Source of the DNA: JACQHC01 sp035559715
Lineage (GTDB): Bacteria > Gemmatimonadota > Gemmatimonadetes > Gemmatimonadales > GWC2-71-9
NCBI GenBank assembly: GCA_035559715.1
Contig: DATMAW010000003.1
Span: forward strand, 1 to 25,843
Length of the DNA stretch: 25,843 nucleotides
Direction of reading: 5' to 3'
The first letter of the stretch is position 1, and each line of letters begins with the position of its first letter. Below the pieces are notes generated by a model. That model was not told where the DNA came from and did no database searches. It worked only from the letters and a program-made list of their open reading frames with translations. The position numbers and the translations under genes were made by a program. This document shows positions 7,609 to 15,664 of this stretch, in pieces.

Positions 7609-9771
7609 ATGCGATTCGTGGCTGCGCTGGCTTTCCTGGCCGCCGCGGCAACCATCATCCGCGCCCAGGAAGCGCCCGCCCTCGTCACACTAAGGGTAAT
7701 CCACGGCGATGACCCGGTTCGTGGCGCGCGCGTCGAGGCCGGTTCGGTTCGCGCGACCACCGGGTCGGACGGAGTCGCCAGGCTCAGGTTGGCGCGCGGC
7801 TCCCACGTGATCACGGTGTCTCGCATCGGCTTCGCTCCCGAGACGCTCGCCGTGACGCTCGATCCGCCGCGCGACACGACGCTCGTCGTGGAAGCGACGG
7901 CCCGGGCCACGGAGCTCGAAGCGGTCATCGTGACGGCGACCCGGAGTGAACGCCGTGTCGAGGACGAGCCCTCGCGCGTGGAAGTCCTGCCACGCGAAGA
8001 GGTCGAAGAGAAACTCCTTATGACCCCCGGCGACGTCGCCATGCTGATGAACGAGACCGGCGGGCTGCGCGTGCAGACCACCTCGCCCTCGCTCGGCGGC
8101 GCGACCGTTCGAATTCAGGGACTCCGCGGCCGCTACACCCAACTCCTGACTGACGGCTTGCCCCTCTACGGCGGGCAGACCGGATCGCTCGGCCTGCTCC
8201 AGATCCCGCCCATGGACCTCGCGCAGGTGGAGGTCATCAAGGGCGCAGCCTCGGCCCTGTACGGCCCCGCCGCGCTGGGTGGCGTGGTGAACCTCGTCTC
8301 CCGACGGCCGGGCGTGGCGTCCGAGGTGGAGCTGTTGCTGAACCAAACGACTCGCGGAGGCACAGACGGCGTGCTCTGGGCCTCTGCCCCGGTCGGTGAG
8401 GATTGGGGGTACACCGTGCTCGCGGGCGCGCATCGGCAATCGCCACAGGACGTGGACGCGGACGGATGGGCGGATCTTCCGGGGTTCGAGCGCCTGGTCA
8501 TTCGTCCTCGCCTTTTCCACGAGAGCCGATCCGGCGTTTCGCTCTTTCTCACGGCTGGCACCACGCTGGAAGATCGCTCGGGTGGGACGCTGCCGGGGCG
8601 AGTGGCGCCCGACGGAACGCCGTTCCCTGAGCAACTCACCACGCGACGAGTCGACCTCGGTGCCCTTGCTCGCGTTCCGCTGCGGAGCGGACCGACACTC
8701 AACGTGCGTGGTTCCGTCATGCAACTGCGGCACGGACACGTCTTCGGTCCCCGGCCCGAGGACGATCGCCACAGTACCGCGTTCGCAGAGGCAACGATCG
8801 GCGGACATGCCTTGCGCGGCAGCTGGGTGATCGGCGCAGCCCTGCAATCCGACGCCTACCGGGCGGACGACGTAATGGGCTTCGACTACGCGTACACCGT
8901 GCCGTCGGCCTTCGCCCAGGGGGACGTGCAAGTCACTGATCGGCTCGCGGTGCTGGCGAGCGGCCGCGTGGATGCGCACTCGAAATACGGCGTGTTTGCC
9001 AACCCGCGCCTCTCCGTCCTGGCGCGACTCACGCGTGAGTGGACATTGCGAGCCTCTGCGGGCACCGCGTCCTTCGCTCCGACGCCGTTCACCGAGGAGA
9101 CCGAAGTCACAGGTCTCGCGCCCGTGGTGCCACCGGCCGGGATCGAGAGCGAGCGCGCGAACTCGGCGTCGCTCGATGTGGGCGGGATGGTCGGCAAGCT
9201 GGAACTGAGTGCGGCGGTGTTCGGCGCCGTCGTGCGGCGCCCCGTGGCGACCCGTCGGTCAGGGCCCGCGACGGTCGGTTTCGAGCTGATCAACGCCGCG
9301 GCACCCACCCGCACTCACGGAGTGGATCTGCTCGCGCGGCTCAACATGGAGCCGATCCGGGTCACGGCGACCTATGTGTACCAGCGCTCCACCGAGGACG
9401 ACCCCGACGCCGGCGTCCGGCGCGAGACGCCCCTCACGCCGCGTCATGCGGCCGGCATCGTCGCGGCATGGGAGCGACAGGGACAGAGCCGGGCGGGCGT
9501 GGAACTGTACTACACCGGCCGACAGGCGCTGGACGACAATCCCTATCGCGCCGTGAGTGCCCCGTACGTCATTCTCGGTTTCCTCGTGGAGCACCGCGTG
9601 GGCCGCATGCGAGTGTTCGTGAATGCGGAAAACCTCGGTGACGTGCGACTGTCGCGCTATCACCCGTTGGTGCTGCCAGCGCCCGGCCAAGGAGGCCGGT
9701 GGACGACGGACGCGTGGACCGAGCTATCCGGCCGCACGATCAACGGCGGTGTGCGCTGGCGGCTGCGCTAG
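7609..9771 (+). CDS. TonB-dependent outer-membrane receptor with N-terminal carboxypeptidase-regulatory-like domain
   Basis: Predicted 720 residues. I prefer ATG 7609 over GTG 7576 because it opens directly with a signal peptide, MRFVAALAFLAAAATIIRA, cleaved before QE. Residues about 24-84 form an immunoglobulin-like CarboxypepD-reg domain (repeated Val/Thr strands, TGSDGVARL). The plug follows (about 105-235) with LRVQTTSPSLGG, IRIQGLRG-like VRIQGLRGRY and VEVIKGAASALYGP (about 207-220). The rest is a roughly 22-strand barrel ending GGVRWRLR. It should import a large ligand using TonB energy. The CarboxypepD-reg domain and small overall size are common in FCB-group receptors. The ligand is unknown. 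It may be cotranscribed with the AstE-like gene, and it ends against a convergent gene with overlapping stop codons. Confidence 0.92.
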   Translation: MRFVAALAFLAAAATIIRAQEAPALVTLRVIHGDDPVRGARVEAGSVRATTGSDGVARLRLARGSHVITVSRIGFAPETLAVTLDPPRDTTLVVEATARATELEAVIVTATRSERRVEDEPSRVEVLPREEVEEKLLMTPGDVAMLMNETGGLRVQTTSPSLGGATVRIQGLRGRYTQLLTDGLPLYGGQTGSLGLLQIPPMDLAQVEVIKGAASALYGPAALGGVVNLVSRRPGVASEVELLLNQTTRGGTDGVLWASAPVGEDWGYTVLAGAHRQSPQDVDADGWADLPGFERLVIRPRLFHESRSGVSLFLTAGTTLEDRSGGTLPGRVAPDGTPFPEQLTTRRVDLGALARVPLRSGPTLNVRGSVMQLRHGHVFGPRPEDDRHSTAFAEATIGGHALRGSWVIGAALQSDAYRADDVMGFDYAYTVPSAFAQGDVQVTDRLAVLASGRVDAHSKYGVFANPRLSVLARLTREWTLRASAGTASFAPTPFTEETEVTGLAPVVPPAGIESERANSASLDVGGMVGKLELSAAVFGAVVRRPVATRRSGPATVGFELINAAAPTRTHGVDLLARLNMEPIRVTATYVYQRSTEDDPDAGVRRETPLTPRHAAGIVAAWERQGQSRAGVELYYTGRQALDDNPYRAVSAPYVILGFLVEHRVGRMRVFVNAENLGDVRLSRYHPLVLPAPGQGGRWTTDAWTELSGRTINGGVRWRLR

Positions 9772-10190
9772 CGCACGTCGAGGGGATACCCCGCCGCGCT
9801 CCACGCCCGCATTCCTCCGACCAGATGGAACACGTTGGTGTACCCCAGGCTGAGGAGCGTTGCGGCTGCGGTCTCGCTCATCGCTCCGCTGCGGCAGTAC
9901 AGCACGACCTTGGCCGTTTTGTCGGCCGGCAGGCGATCCAGCTGCGCGGCGATCTGGTCGAACGGAATGCTGAGGTCGGTTCCGGGAATGTCGCCGGCAT
10001 ACGGTACATGAACGTTCACCAAGACGAAGTCCTTGGCCTGCATCATTGCCCGGAGCTCAGGCGGCGTGACGTCATGGCGCGCGGGGGCGGGAAGAGGGGC
10101 ATGGGCGGCGGGGGTCGTCCCACCTCGCGCGCACGCCAGGAGCGAGAGGATCGGCGTCACAGCGGCAAGCGGCAGAAAACGCGTTCTCAT
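9768..10190 (-). CDS. Rhodanese-domain lipoprotein
   Basis: Predicted 140 residues on the minus strand. The N-terminus has a lipoprotein signal with lipobox LLAC (Cys20), then a short Ala/Pro linker and a single rhodanese domain (about 40-138). The active-site loop is CRSGAMS with catalytic Cys99, and LGYTNVFHLVGGMRAWSAAGYPL is the usual C-terminal signature. Single-domain rhodaneses carry sulfane sulfur on the cysteine as a persulfide; acceptors in the periplasm are not evident here. Its TAG stop overlaps the TAG stop of the TonB receptor on the other strand within CTAG (9768-9771), so it is convergent with that gene and divergent from the DUF302 gene. Confidence 0.88.
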   Translation of the reverse strand: MRTRFLPLAAVTPILSLLACARGGTTPAAHAPLPAPARHDVTPPELRAMMQAKDFVLVNVHVPYAGDIPGTDLSIPFDQIAAQLDRLPADKTAKVVLYCRSGAMSETAAATLLSLGYTNVFHLVGGMRAWSAAGYPLDVR

Positions 10191-10219
10191 GAGCGTCCCC
10201 GGAGACGTGGTTCACGTTT

Positions 10220-10247
10220 ATTCTATACACGTGGCCCCGTTTCCCAA
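10220..10247 (-). promoter_or_regulatory. Candidate sigma70-type promoter of the rhodanese gene
   Basis: Read on the minus strand: TTGGGA (10247-10242), a 16-nt spacer, then TAGAAT (10225-10220), a five-of-six match to the -10 consensus. Initiation near 10213 gives a leader of about 23 nt with CGGGGA before the ATG. The local AT-richness stands out from the surrounding coding DNA. Confidence 0.45.
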
Positions 10248-10271
10248 GACGATCCTAAGCACAGGCTCATT

Positions 10272-10284
10272 CAGGTCTGACCTG
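10272..10284. promoter_or_regulatory. Perfect dyad between divergent genes, possible operator
   Basis: CAGGTC-T-GACCTG is a perfect inverted repeat with 6-bp arms around one base. It lies in the 214-nt divergent region between the rhodanese and DUF302 genes, about 60 nt upstream of the rhodanese start region and 120 nt before the DUF302 ATG. The size suits a dimeric repressor. No regulator gene is adjacent, so this is only a candidate. Confidence 0.3.
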
Positions 10285-10404
10285 CCCTTTACGCGTGCCC
10301 GACTAGTCTCACCGACGGGGGCAACCGGCGCCGTGGAACGCGCGTTTGGTGCGCCCTCGCCTCGTGGTTCGATCCATCCTTCACAACTTTCAGAGGAGTG
10401 CCGC

Positions 10405-10809
10405 ATGGTCGCCTTCACGCGATACGGCATGAACGTCACGCTGGCCCTCTCCTTCGAGGCGGCCGTCGAGAAGATTCGGGGTGAACTGGCCAAAGAAGGA
10501 TTCGGGGTTCTAACTGAGATCGACGTTACGGCTACGCTCAAGAAGAAGCTGGACGTGGAGTTCCGGCCCTACATCATTCTCGGCGCGTGCAATCCCCCCC
10601 TGGCCCACCAAGCCCTCAAGGCTGATCTGGATATTGGGCTGCTCCTGCCCTGCAACGTGATCGTATACGCCGCGGACGAGCCCGGCCGCACCGTCGTGGC
10701 GGCAATGGACCCCGTCGCGGCGCTGGATCTCTCGGGAAACGACGCTATCCGATCCGTGGCCCAGGAGGCCAGGGCGAAGCTCGGCCGCGCGCTCGCAGCG
10801 CTACAATAG
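10405..10809 (+). CDS. DUF302 family protein
   Basis: Predicted 134 residues. The frame extends upstream, but ATG 10405 is preceded by AGAGGAG at a sensible distance and starts at the DUF302 domain boundary. The whole protein is one DUF302 domain: an N-terminal strand-helix (SFEAAVEKIRGELAKEGFGV), then the family signature IILGACNPPLAHQAL around residues 58-72 and LLLPCNVIVY (about 80-90). It has no signal peptide or membrane segment, so it is probably cytoplasmic. The biochemical role of DUF302 is not settled; the conserved Cys in the GACNP motif and a second Cys in LLPCN are present here. It is transcribed divergently from the rhodanese, and that pairing may reflect sulfur or redox chemistry (weak inference). 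Confidence 0.85.
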   Translation: MVAFTRYGMNVTLALSFEAAVEKIRGELAKEGFGVLTEIDVTATLKKKLDVEFRPYIILGACNPPLAHQALKADLDIGLLLPCNVIVYAADEPGRTVVAAMDPVAALDLSGNDAIRSVAQEARAKLGRALAALQ

Positions 10810-10883
10810 ACGGAGCGGGACTGGCCTCGCCTGCCCGCCGCTGGCGGAACACGCTGGTGAGCCGAACGGACAGGTGCGTTACC

Positions 10884-10889
10884 AGGAGG
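10884..10889 (+). promoter_or_regulatory. Strong ribosome-binding site that fixes the M20 hydrolase start
   Basis: AGGAGG (in AGGAGGGGAGCG) sits 6 nt before ATG 10896. Neither GTG 10857 nor ATG 10938 in the same frame has a comparable site. Confidence 0.7.
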
Positions 10890-10895
10890 GGAGCG

Positions 10896-12389
10896 ATGAC
10901 TGTCCCAGCGAGACTGTTGCCCTGCAATCGGTACCCGATGAGCGATCAATACGGGCCCCGTGCCGCCACGGCCGTGGCTCTCGCGGTGGCGGTGAGCGCG
11001 CTGTTCACGGCGCCCGCGGTGACGCAGACCAAGGAACGCGTGGCGGCGTCCATTGACGCCAGGCTTGGGACCTACAGCGACGTGGCGCTCAAGATCTGGA
11101 GCTACGCCGAGGTGGGCTATCAGGAGGAGAAAAGCTCCGGGTTGCTCCAGAGCCAGCTGCGCGACGCCGGGTTTACCATCGAGTCAGGCGTGGCCGGCAT
11201 GCCAACCGCCTTTGTTGCATCGTACGGTCAGGGTCGCCCGATCATCGGCATCCTTGCCGAGTTCGACGCCCTCCCGGGGTTGTCGCAGGCTGCTGAGCCC
11301 ACGCGCCGGCCATTAGTGGAGCACGGTGCAGGCCACGGCTGCGGGCATCATCTGTTCGGCACGGCGTCCACGGCGGCGGCGATCGCCGTGAAGGACTGGC
11401 TCGCGGCAACGGCACGGCAGGGCACGATCCGCTTGTATGGCACGCCCGCAGAAGAAGGCGGCTCCGGCAAGGTCTACATGGTTCGGGCCGGCCTGTTCAA
11501 AGACGTGGATGCGGTGATTTCCTGGCACCCGGGCGACGAAAACGATGCCGGCCCATCCACCAACCTCGCCAACAAGTCGGGCAAATTTCGCTTCCGAGGC
11601 GTCTCCGCCCATGCTGCCGGGGCCCCGGACCGCGGCCGCTCCGCGCTCGACGGCGTCGAGGCCATGAACCACATGGCGAACCTCATGCGGGAGCACGTCC
11701 CGGCGGAGACGCGCATCCACTACGTCATCACCAGCGGCGGCCAGGCGCCCAACGTCGTGCCGGACTACGCGGAGGTGTACTACTACGTGCGTCACCCGGA
11801 CGGACGCATGGTCGAGGCCATCTGGGAACGCCTCGTGAAGGCCTCGGAAGGAGCCGCGCTCGGTACCGGCACGACCGTGGAACATGAGATCACCGGAGGC
11901 ACGTACAGCAGGCTGCCGAACGAGACCCTCGCTCGTGTCCTGGATACGAACCTGCGAATCGTGGGGGGCGTGAAGTACACGCCGGAGGAGCAGGCGTTTG
12001 CCGAAAAGCTGATCGCCACCTTCTCCCCGACAGGTCGCGTGCTCGGCTCGCAGGAAACCGTGCAGCCCTTCGCCCGACAGGTTACCAATGCTTCCTCGGA
12101 CGCGGGGGACGTGAGCTGGGTGGTTCCGTCGGCGTCGTTTACGGCGGCGACGTTCGTCCCGGGGACACCGGGCCACTCCTGGCAGGCGGTCGCGGCAGGA
12201 GGCACGAGCATTGGGATCAAGGGAATGGCCGTCGCGGCGAAGACGCTGGCGCTTTCCGCGGTGGATCTGTTCCAGTCGCCTACGGTGCTCGCGGCGGCAC
12301 GGCAGGAGTTCGAGCGGAACCGCGGCCCGAACTTCACGTACCGCGCGCTGCTCGGGGATCGTCCCCCGGCGCTGGACTACCGTCGCTAA
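10896..12389 (+). CDS. Exported M20-family amidohydrolase (AbgB / aminobenzoyl-glutamate hydrolase type)
   Basis: Predicted 497 residues from ATG 10896. The first 27 residues are polar and precede a hydrophobic segment (AATAVALAVAVSALFTAPAV), so the signal sequence has a long n-region; starting at ATG 10938 (MSDQYGP) would give a conventional leader. The di-metal M20 core shows SYAEVGYQEEKSS, ILAEFDALPG, GHGCGHH (146-152, metal-ligand Cys149/His151) and PAEEGGSGK (Glu186-Glu187), with the lid/dimer domain between about 245 and 370 and PGTPGHSW near the end. This pattern matches the AbgB-like branch that cleaves N-acyl amino-acid amides such as p-aminobenzoyl-glutamate. Export makes a scavenging role likely. 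The substrate is not determinable. Confidence 0.87.
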   Translation: MTVPARLLPCNRYPMSDQYGPRAATAVALAVAVSALFTAPAVTQTKERVAASIDARLGTYSDVALKIWSYAEVGYQEEKSSGLLQSQLRDAGFTIESGVAGMPTAFVASYGQGRPIIGILAEFDALPGLSQAAEPTRRPLVEHGAGHGCGHHLFGTASTAAAIAVKDWLAATARQGTIRLYGTPAEEGGSGKVYMVRAGLFKDVDAVISWHPGDENDAGPSTNLANKSGKFRFRGVSAHAAGAPDRGRSALDGVEAMNHMANLMREHVPAETRIHYVITSGGQAPNVVPDYAEVYYYVRHPDGRMVEAIWERLVKASEGAALGTGTTVEHEITGGTYSRLPNETLARVLDTNLRIVGGVKYTPEEQAFAEKLIATFSPTGRVLGSQETVQPFARQVTNASSDAGDVSWVVPSASFTAATFVPGTPGHSWQAVAAGGTSIGIKGMAVAAKTLALSAVDLFQSPTVLAAARQEFERNRGPNFTYRALLGDRPPALDYRR

Positions 12390-12548
12390 GTCACTTTCCC
12401 TCATCGCTCGCCTGGCTGAGCTGGATGGGCAGCAAAGTCAACCAATAGGCCAAACTGGATGCCACCGAATCGCCAGTGTCAAGATGTTATCGCGGCATTA
12501 TCTGCAGCGTTCAATTGCATTTTGCCATAGCGGTCAAGATCTTGGGGC

Positions 12549-14267
12549 ATGCCTTTGATCGGTGGCAGGGAGCGCCCCCGCGAACCCAGGCGGCCCAATC
12601 GCGGCCCGGCCCCCCGCGCTCTGGGCCTGCTCCGCTGGGTGTATGTGGGCCGCGCCGTTGTACCCGTCGTCGTTTTCATGGCGGCGGCGTTTTCGTTTCG
12701 GGCGCAGCCTCCCGAAGTCATCGTCACGCTCGCATTCGTTGCGGTCGTCAGCGTGCTTGCCGCCGGCCTCTCGGCGTGGTACACCCACGTTCAGCACGCC
12801 CGCCCGGGCGCCACCTTCCTCTACTCCCAGGCATTGTTCGACCTCGGCCTGGCGACGGTGATCGTGCATTTCACGGGTGGGGCCGAGAGCAACTTCTCGG
12901 CGCTGTACATCCTGGTAATTGCGGTGAGCGGTGTGCTCATGCCGGTCGCGTCCGGGCTCCTCGTCACGCTGCTCGGCGGCCTGCTGTACGTGGCGGACAT
13001 CGTGTGGGGGTATCCCGAGCAACTCTCCGTCACGGTTGGTCTACAAATCCTGGTGTTCGTGGGCGTGGCGCTGGCGACCGGGTACCTCGCAAGCCGCGTG
13101 GGGGTGGTCGGTGCCGAGCGCGAGGTGCTCCAGCGGGAAGTGACGAGACTCCGGCTCGAGGCGGGGGACATCCTGCGCAACATCGGAAGCGGTGTCGTCA
13201 CCGTGGACGGGGACGGCAACCTTGCCTACGCCAACCCCGCTGCTCAAGCACTCCTGGGGACCGAGATGACCGCGCTGGTGGGCCGGCCCATCGTCGAGTT
13301 CCTCAAGGCTCGTTCGCCCGAGCTGTGGGCGGCCATCGTATCAACGCAGCGTCGTGGAGAACGGACGGTGCGCGCGGAAGGGAGGATCGTGAACAACGGA
13401 CAGGCCTTCCCGATCGGGCTCACGACCACGGCATTGCAGGTCGAGCCCGGGAGCCCGCCCAGCGTCACGGCGATCTTCTCCGACATCTCGGACCAGAAGC
13501 GTCTGGAAGAACTGCACCTTCGCACGGAGCGACTGGAGGCCGTGGCGGAGCTGTCCGCATCGCTCGCGCATGAAATTCGGAACCCGCTGGCCTCGATTCG
13601 CTCCTGCGTCGAGCAGCTCTCGCGCTCCAAGCGCGCCACGGCCGACGAGCAAGTGCTCGCGGGGCTGGTCGTGCGCGAGAGCGAGCGGCTGAGTCGTCTG
13701 CTAAACGAGTTTCTCGACTTCTCCCGGGTTCGGGCCACGCGACACGAGCCGCTCGACCTTCTCCAGGTGGCGCGCGCCGCAGTGGACACCGTCCGGGAGC
13801 ATCCTGACTGCTTGCCGGGTGCTCAGGTCGAGGTCGTGGGCGAGCCGGCGCCGCTTGAGGGAGATGCGGACCTCCTCCACCGAGTCATCCTCAATCTCGT
13901 GCTAAACTCCGTGCAGGCGGCTGGCAGCCGGGCGCGCGTCGTGGTGGCGGTCAGACCCGCCAGGGCGCAGGATGTCCCGACGGGAGTGCACATCGAGGAT
14001 TCCGTCCTCGTTTCGGTCAGCGACAACGGGCCTGGGATCGCCCCGGAGATCCGGGAGCGGATCTTCCAGCCGTTCGTGACCGGTCGGGCCGGGGGATCGG
14101 GCCTTGGGCTCGCCATCGTGCACCGGGCAGTGCAGGCGCATCGCGGCGTCGTGCTCGCGGACAAGAGTGACGACCGTGGCACGACATTCACGGTGCTGCT
14201 GCCGAAAGGGGCCAAGCCCTTGACCGCCCCCACGGCGGGGCAACCCGCGAAAGCAGGTGGACCGTGA
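12549..14267 (+). CDS. pilS: PilS-type sensor histidine kinase
   Basis: Predicted 572 residues from ATG 12549; only GGGG lies just before it, so initiation may be weak. After a basic Pro/Arg-rich N-terminus there are about six membrane segments (about 34-50, 57-76, 91-108, 117-136, 137-150, 163-183), the hallmark of PilS. A helical linker leads to a PAS domain (about 205-325), a HisKA domain with phospho-acceptor His341 in SLAHEIRNPLASIRS, and an HATPase domain with Asn453 (NLVLNSVQAA), DNGPG (Asp492) and GGSGLGLAIV. The family senses pilin levels within the inner membrane and controls PilR. The stop overlaps the pilR GTG (GTGA). Confidence 0.92.
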   Translation: MPLIGGRERPREPRRPNRGPAPRALGLLRWVYVGRAVVPVVVFMAAAFSFRAQPPEVIVTLAFVAVVSVLAAGLSAWYTHVQHARPGATFLYSQALFDLGLATVIVHFTGGAESNFSALYILVIAVSGVLMPVASGLLVTLLGGLLYVADIVWGYPEQLSVTVGLQILVFVGVALATGYLASRVGVVGAEREVLQREVTRLRLEAGDILRNIGSGVVTVDGDGNLAYANPAAQALLGTEMTALVGRPIVEFLKARSPELWAAIVSTQRRGERTVRAEGRIVNNGQAFPIGLTTTALQVEPGSPPSVTAIFSDISDQKRLEELHLRTERLEAVAELSASLAHEIRNPLASIRSCVEQLSRSKRATADEQVLAGLVVRESERLSRLLNEFLDFSRVRATRHEPLDLLQVARAAVDTVREHPDCLPGAQVEVVGEPAPLEGDADLLHRVILNLVLNSVQAAGSRARVVVAVRPARAQDVPTGVHIEDSVLVSVSDNGPGIAPEIRERIFQPFVTGRAGGSGLGLAIVHRAVQAHRGVVLADKSDDRGTTFTVLLPKGAKPLTAPTAGQPAKAGGP

Positions 14268-15664
14268 TCGAGCGAGCGCCCCGCCTGCTCGTGGTGGATG
14301 ACGAGTCGGGCATTCTGGATTCGCTGCGCATCCTCCTGAGGAACAACGGGTTCGATGTTGTCGCGGTTCAGGGGGGGCAGGCGGGACTGGAGGCGCTTGC
14401 CGCGCAAAAGCCTGACATCGTGTTGTCCGACATCAAAATGCCAAGGGTCTCGGGCATCGACATTCTGCGCGCCGCGCGCGAGCGCGATCCAGAATTGCCG
14501 GTGATCCTGATGACCGCCCAGGCCGAGCTTCAGAGCGCGATCCAGGCCGTCAATCAGGGCGCCTTCTACTACATCCAGAAGCCATTCGCAAACGACGATC
14601 TCGTGGCGATTTGCCGCCGGGCCGCGGAGTACCGGGCCCTGCGATCAGAGAACCGAGAGCTGAAGAGCGAGATTCGTCGCAGAGACCGGTCTGCTGTGGC
14701 TCAACCAATTGGCGGATCGCCATCATTTGCCGAGGTTTTGCGCTTTGCGAGACAGGTGGCTCGAACCGAGTCCACGGTCCTCATTCAGGGCGAAAGTGGA
14801 ACGGGGAAGGAGGTCATTGCCCGGTTCATTCATGAGCTGTCCGAGCGGAGCGACGGCCCGTTCCTATCGATCAATTGCGGCGCGTTGCCGGAGAGCCTGC
14901 TGGAGTCTGAGCTGTTCGGCCACGTCAGGGGTTCGTTCACCGGCGCAGTGCGGGACAAGCAGGGACTCTTTGCCGCCGCGCGGGCAGGGACGTTCTTTCT
15001 CGACGAGATCGCCGAGATCCCGCCTTCGACTCAGGTGAAGCTGCTGCGCGTGCTCCAGGAGCGAGAGATCATGCCGGTGGGTGCCACGGAAGCCGTGCCC
15101 GTGGACGTTCGCGTGATCGCCGCGACCAACCGTGACCTCGACCAGGAAATCCGGGCGGGCCGCTTTCGCTCGGACCTATACTATCGGCTCAACGTGATTG
15201 CGCTCCATTTGCCGCCACTGCGCGAGCGGCGGGAAGACATTCCTCTGCTCGCGGAGAACTTCCTTCAGCGAATCGCCGGCACGCGCGGCGAGCCCCCCAA
15301 GCGACTCAGCCCCGCCGCGTTCGACGCGCTCATGGCGTACGATTGGCCCGGCAACGTTCGGGAGCTGGAGAACGCTCTGGAGCGAGCTGTGGTGCTCACC
15401 CCCGGCCAGCAGATTGACGCCTCGGCCCTTCCGGAGCGGATCGTGTCGCCGCCCGCGCAGCCGCTCGCGACCGAGCGCGTTCCCCAGAACCCGACGCTCG
15501 AGGTGATCGAGCGGGCCTACATCACATGGGTCCTCCAGGCCGAGGGCGGCAACAAGACCCGGGCTGCAGAAGTGCTGGGGATCGACCCCTCCACGCTGTA
15601 TCGCAAACTGGCCAAGTACGAGAGCGAGCCGGGATCGGCGCAGGAGCCGCCGCCCCGTCCATGA
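14264..15664 (+). CDS. pilR: PilR-type NtrC-family sigma54-dependent response regulator
   Basis: Predicted 466 residues from GTG 14264, which overlaps the pilS stop. The receiver domain (1-120) has phospho-acceptor Asp56 in LSDIKMP. The AAA+ domain has Walker A GESGTGKE (176-183), GSFTGA (223-228) in place of the usual GAFTGA loop that contacts sigma54, and Walker B FFLDEIAEIP (Asp247/Glu248). The Fis-type HTH lies at about 430-452 (NKTRAAEVLGIDPSTLYRKL). Family members remodel sigma54 polymerase at pilin promoters. A near-consensus sigma54 site lies 8 kb downstream in front of the pilins. The stop overlaps the next start as ATGA. Confidence 0.95.
   Translation: MIERAPRLLVVDDESGILDSLRILLRNNGFDVVAVQGGQAGLEALAAQKPDIVLSDIKMPRVSGIDILRAARERDPELPVILMTAQAELQSAIQAVNQGAFYYIQKPFANDDLVAICRRAAEYRALRSENRELKSEIRRRDRSAVAQPIGGSPSFAEVLRFARQVARTESTVLIQGESGTGKEVIARFIHELSERSDGPFLSINCGALPESLLESELFGHVRGSFTGAVRDKQGLFAAARAGTFFLDEIAEIPPSTQVKLLRVLQEREIMPVGATEAVPVDVRVIAATNRDLDQEIRAGRFRSDLYYRLNVIALHLPPLRERREDIPLLAENFLQRIAGTRGEPPKRLSPAAFDALMAYDWPGNVRELENALERAVVLTPGQQIDASALPERIVSPPAQPLATERVPQNPTLEVIERAYITWVLQAEGGNKTRAAEVLGIDPSTLYRKLAKYESEPGSAQEPPPRP

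Noticed and set aside
7690..8979. 429-residue minus-strand open frame inside the TonB receptor
   Set aside because: Low-complexity Arg/His/Gly composition and full overlap with a well-supported receptor gene.
9768..9771. Overlapping convergent stop codons (CTAG) as a possible regulatory feature
   Set aside because: A four-base convergent overlap is common in compact genomes and needs no special explanation.
12390..12548. Promoter search upstream of pilS, including direct repeats GTCAAGAT at 12478-12485 and 12533-12540
   Set aside because: The region is more AT-rich than its surroundings, but I found no -35/-10 pair or sigma54 match that stands out, and an 8-nt repeat 55 nt apart is compatible with chance.
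12476..13573. 365-residue plus-strand open frame overlapping pilS
   Set aside because: Out of frame with pilS, Arg/Gly-rich and without motifs, while pilS shows complete kinase domains.
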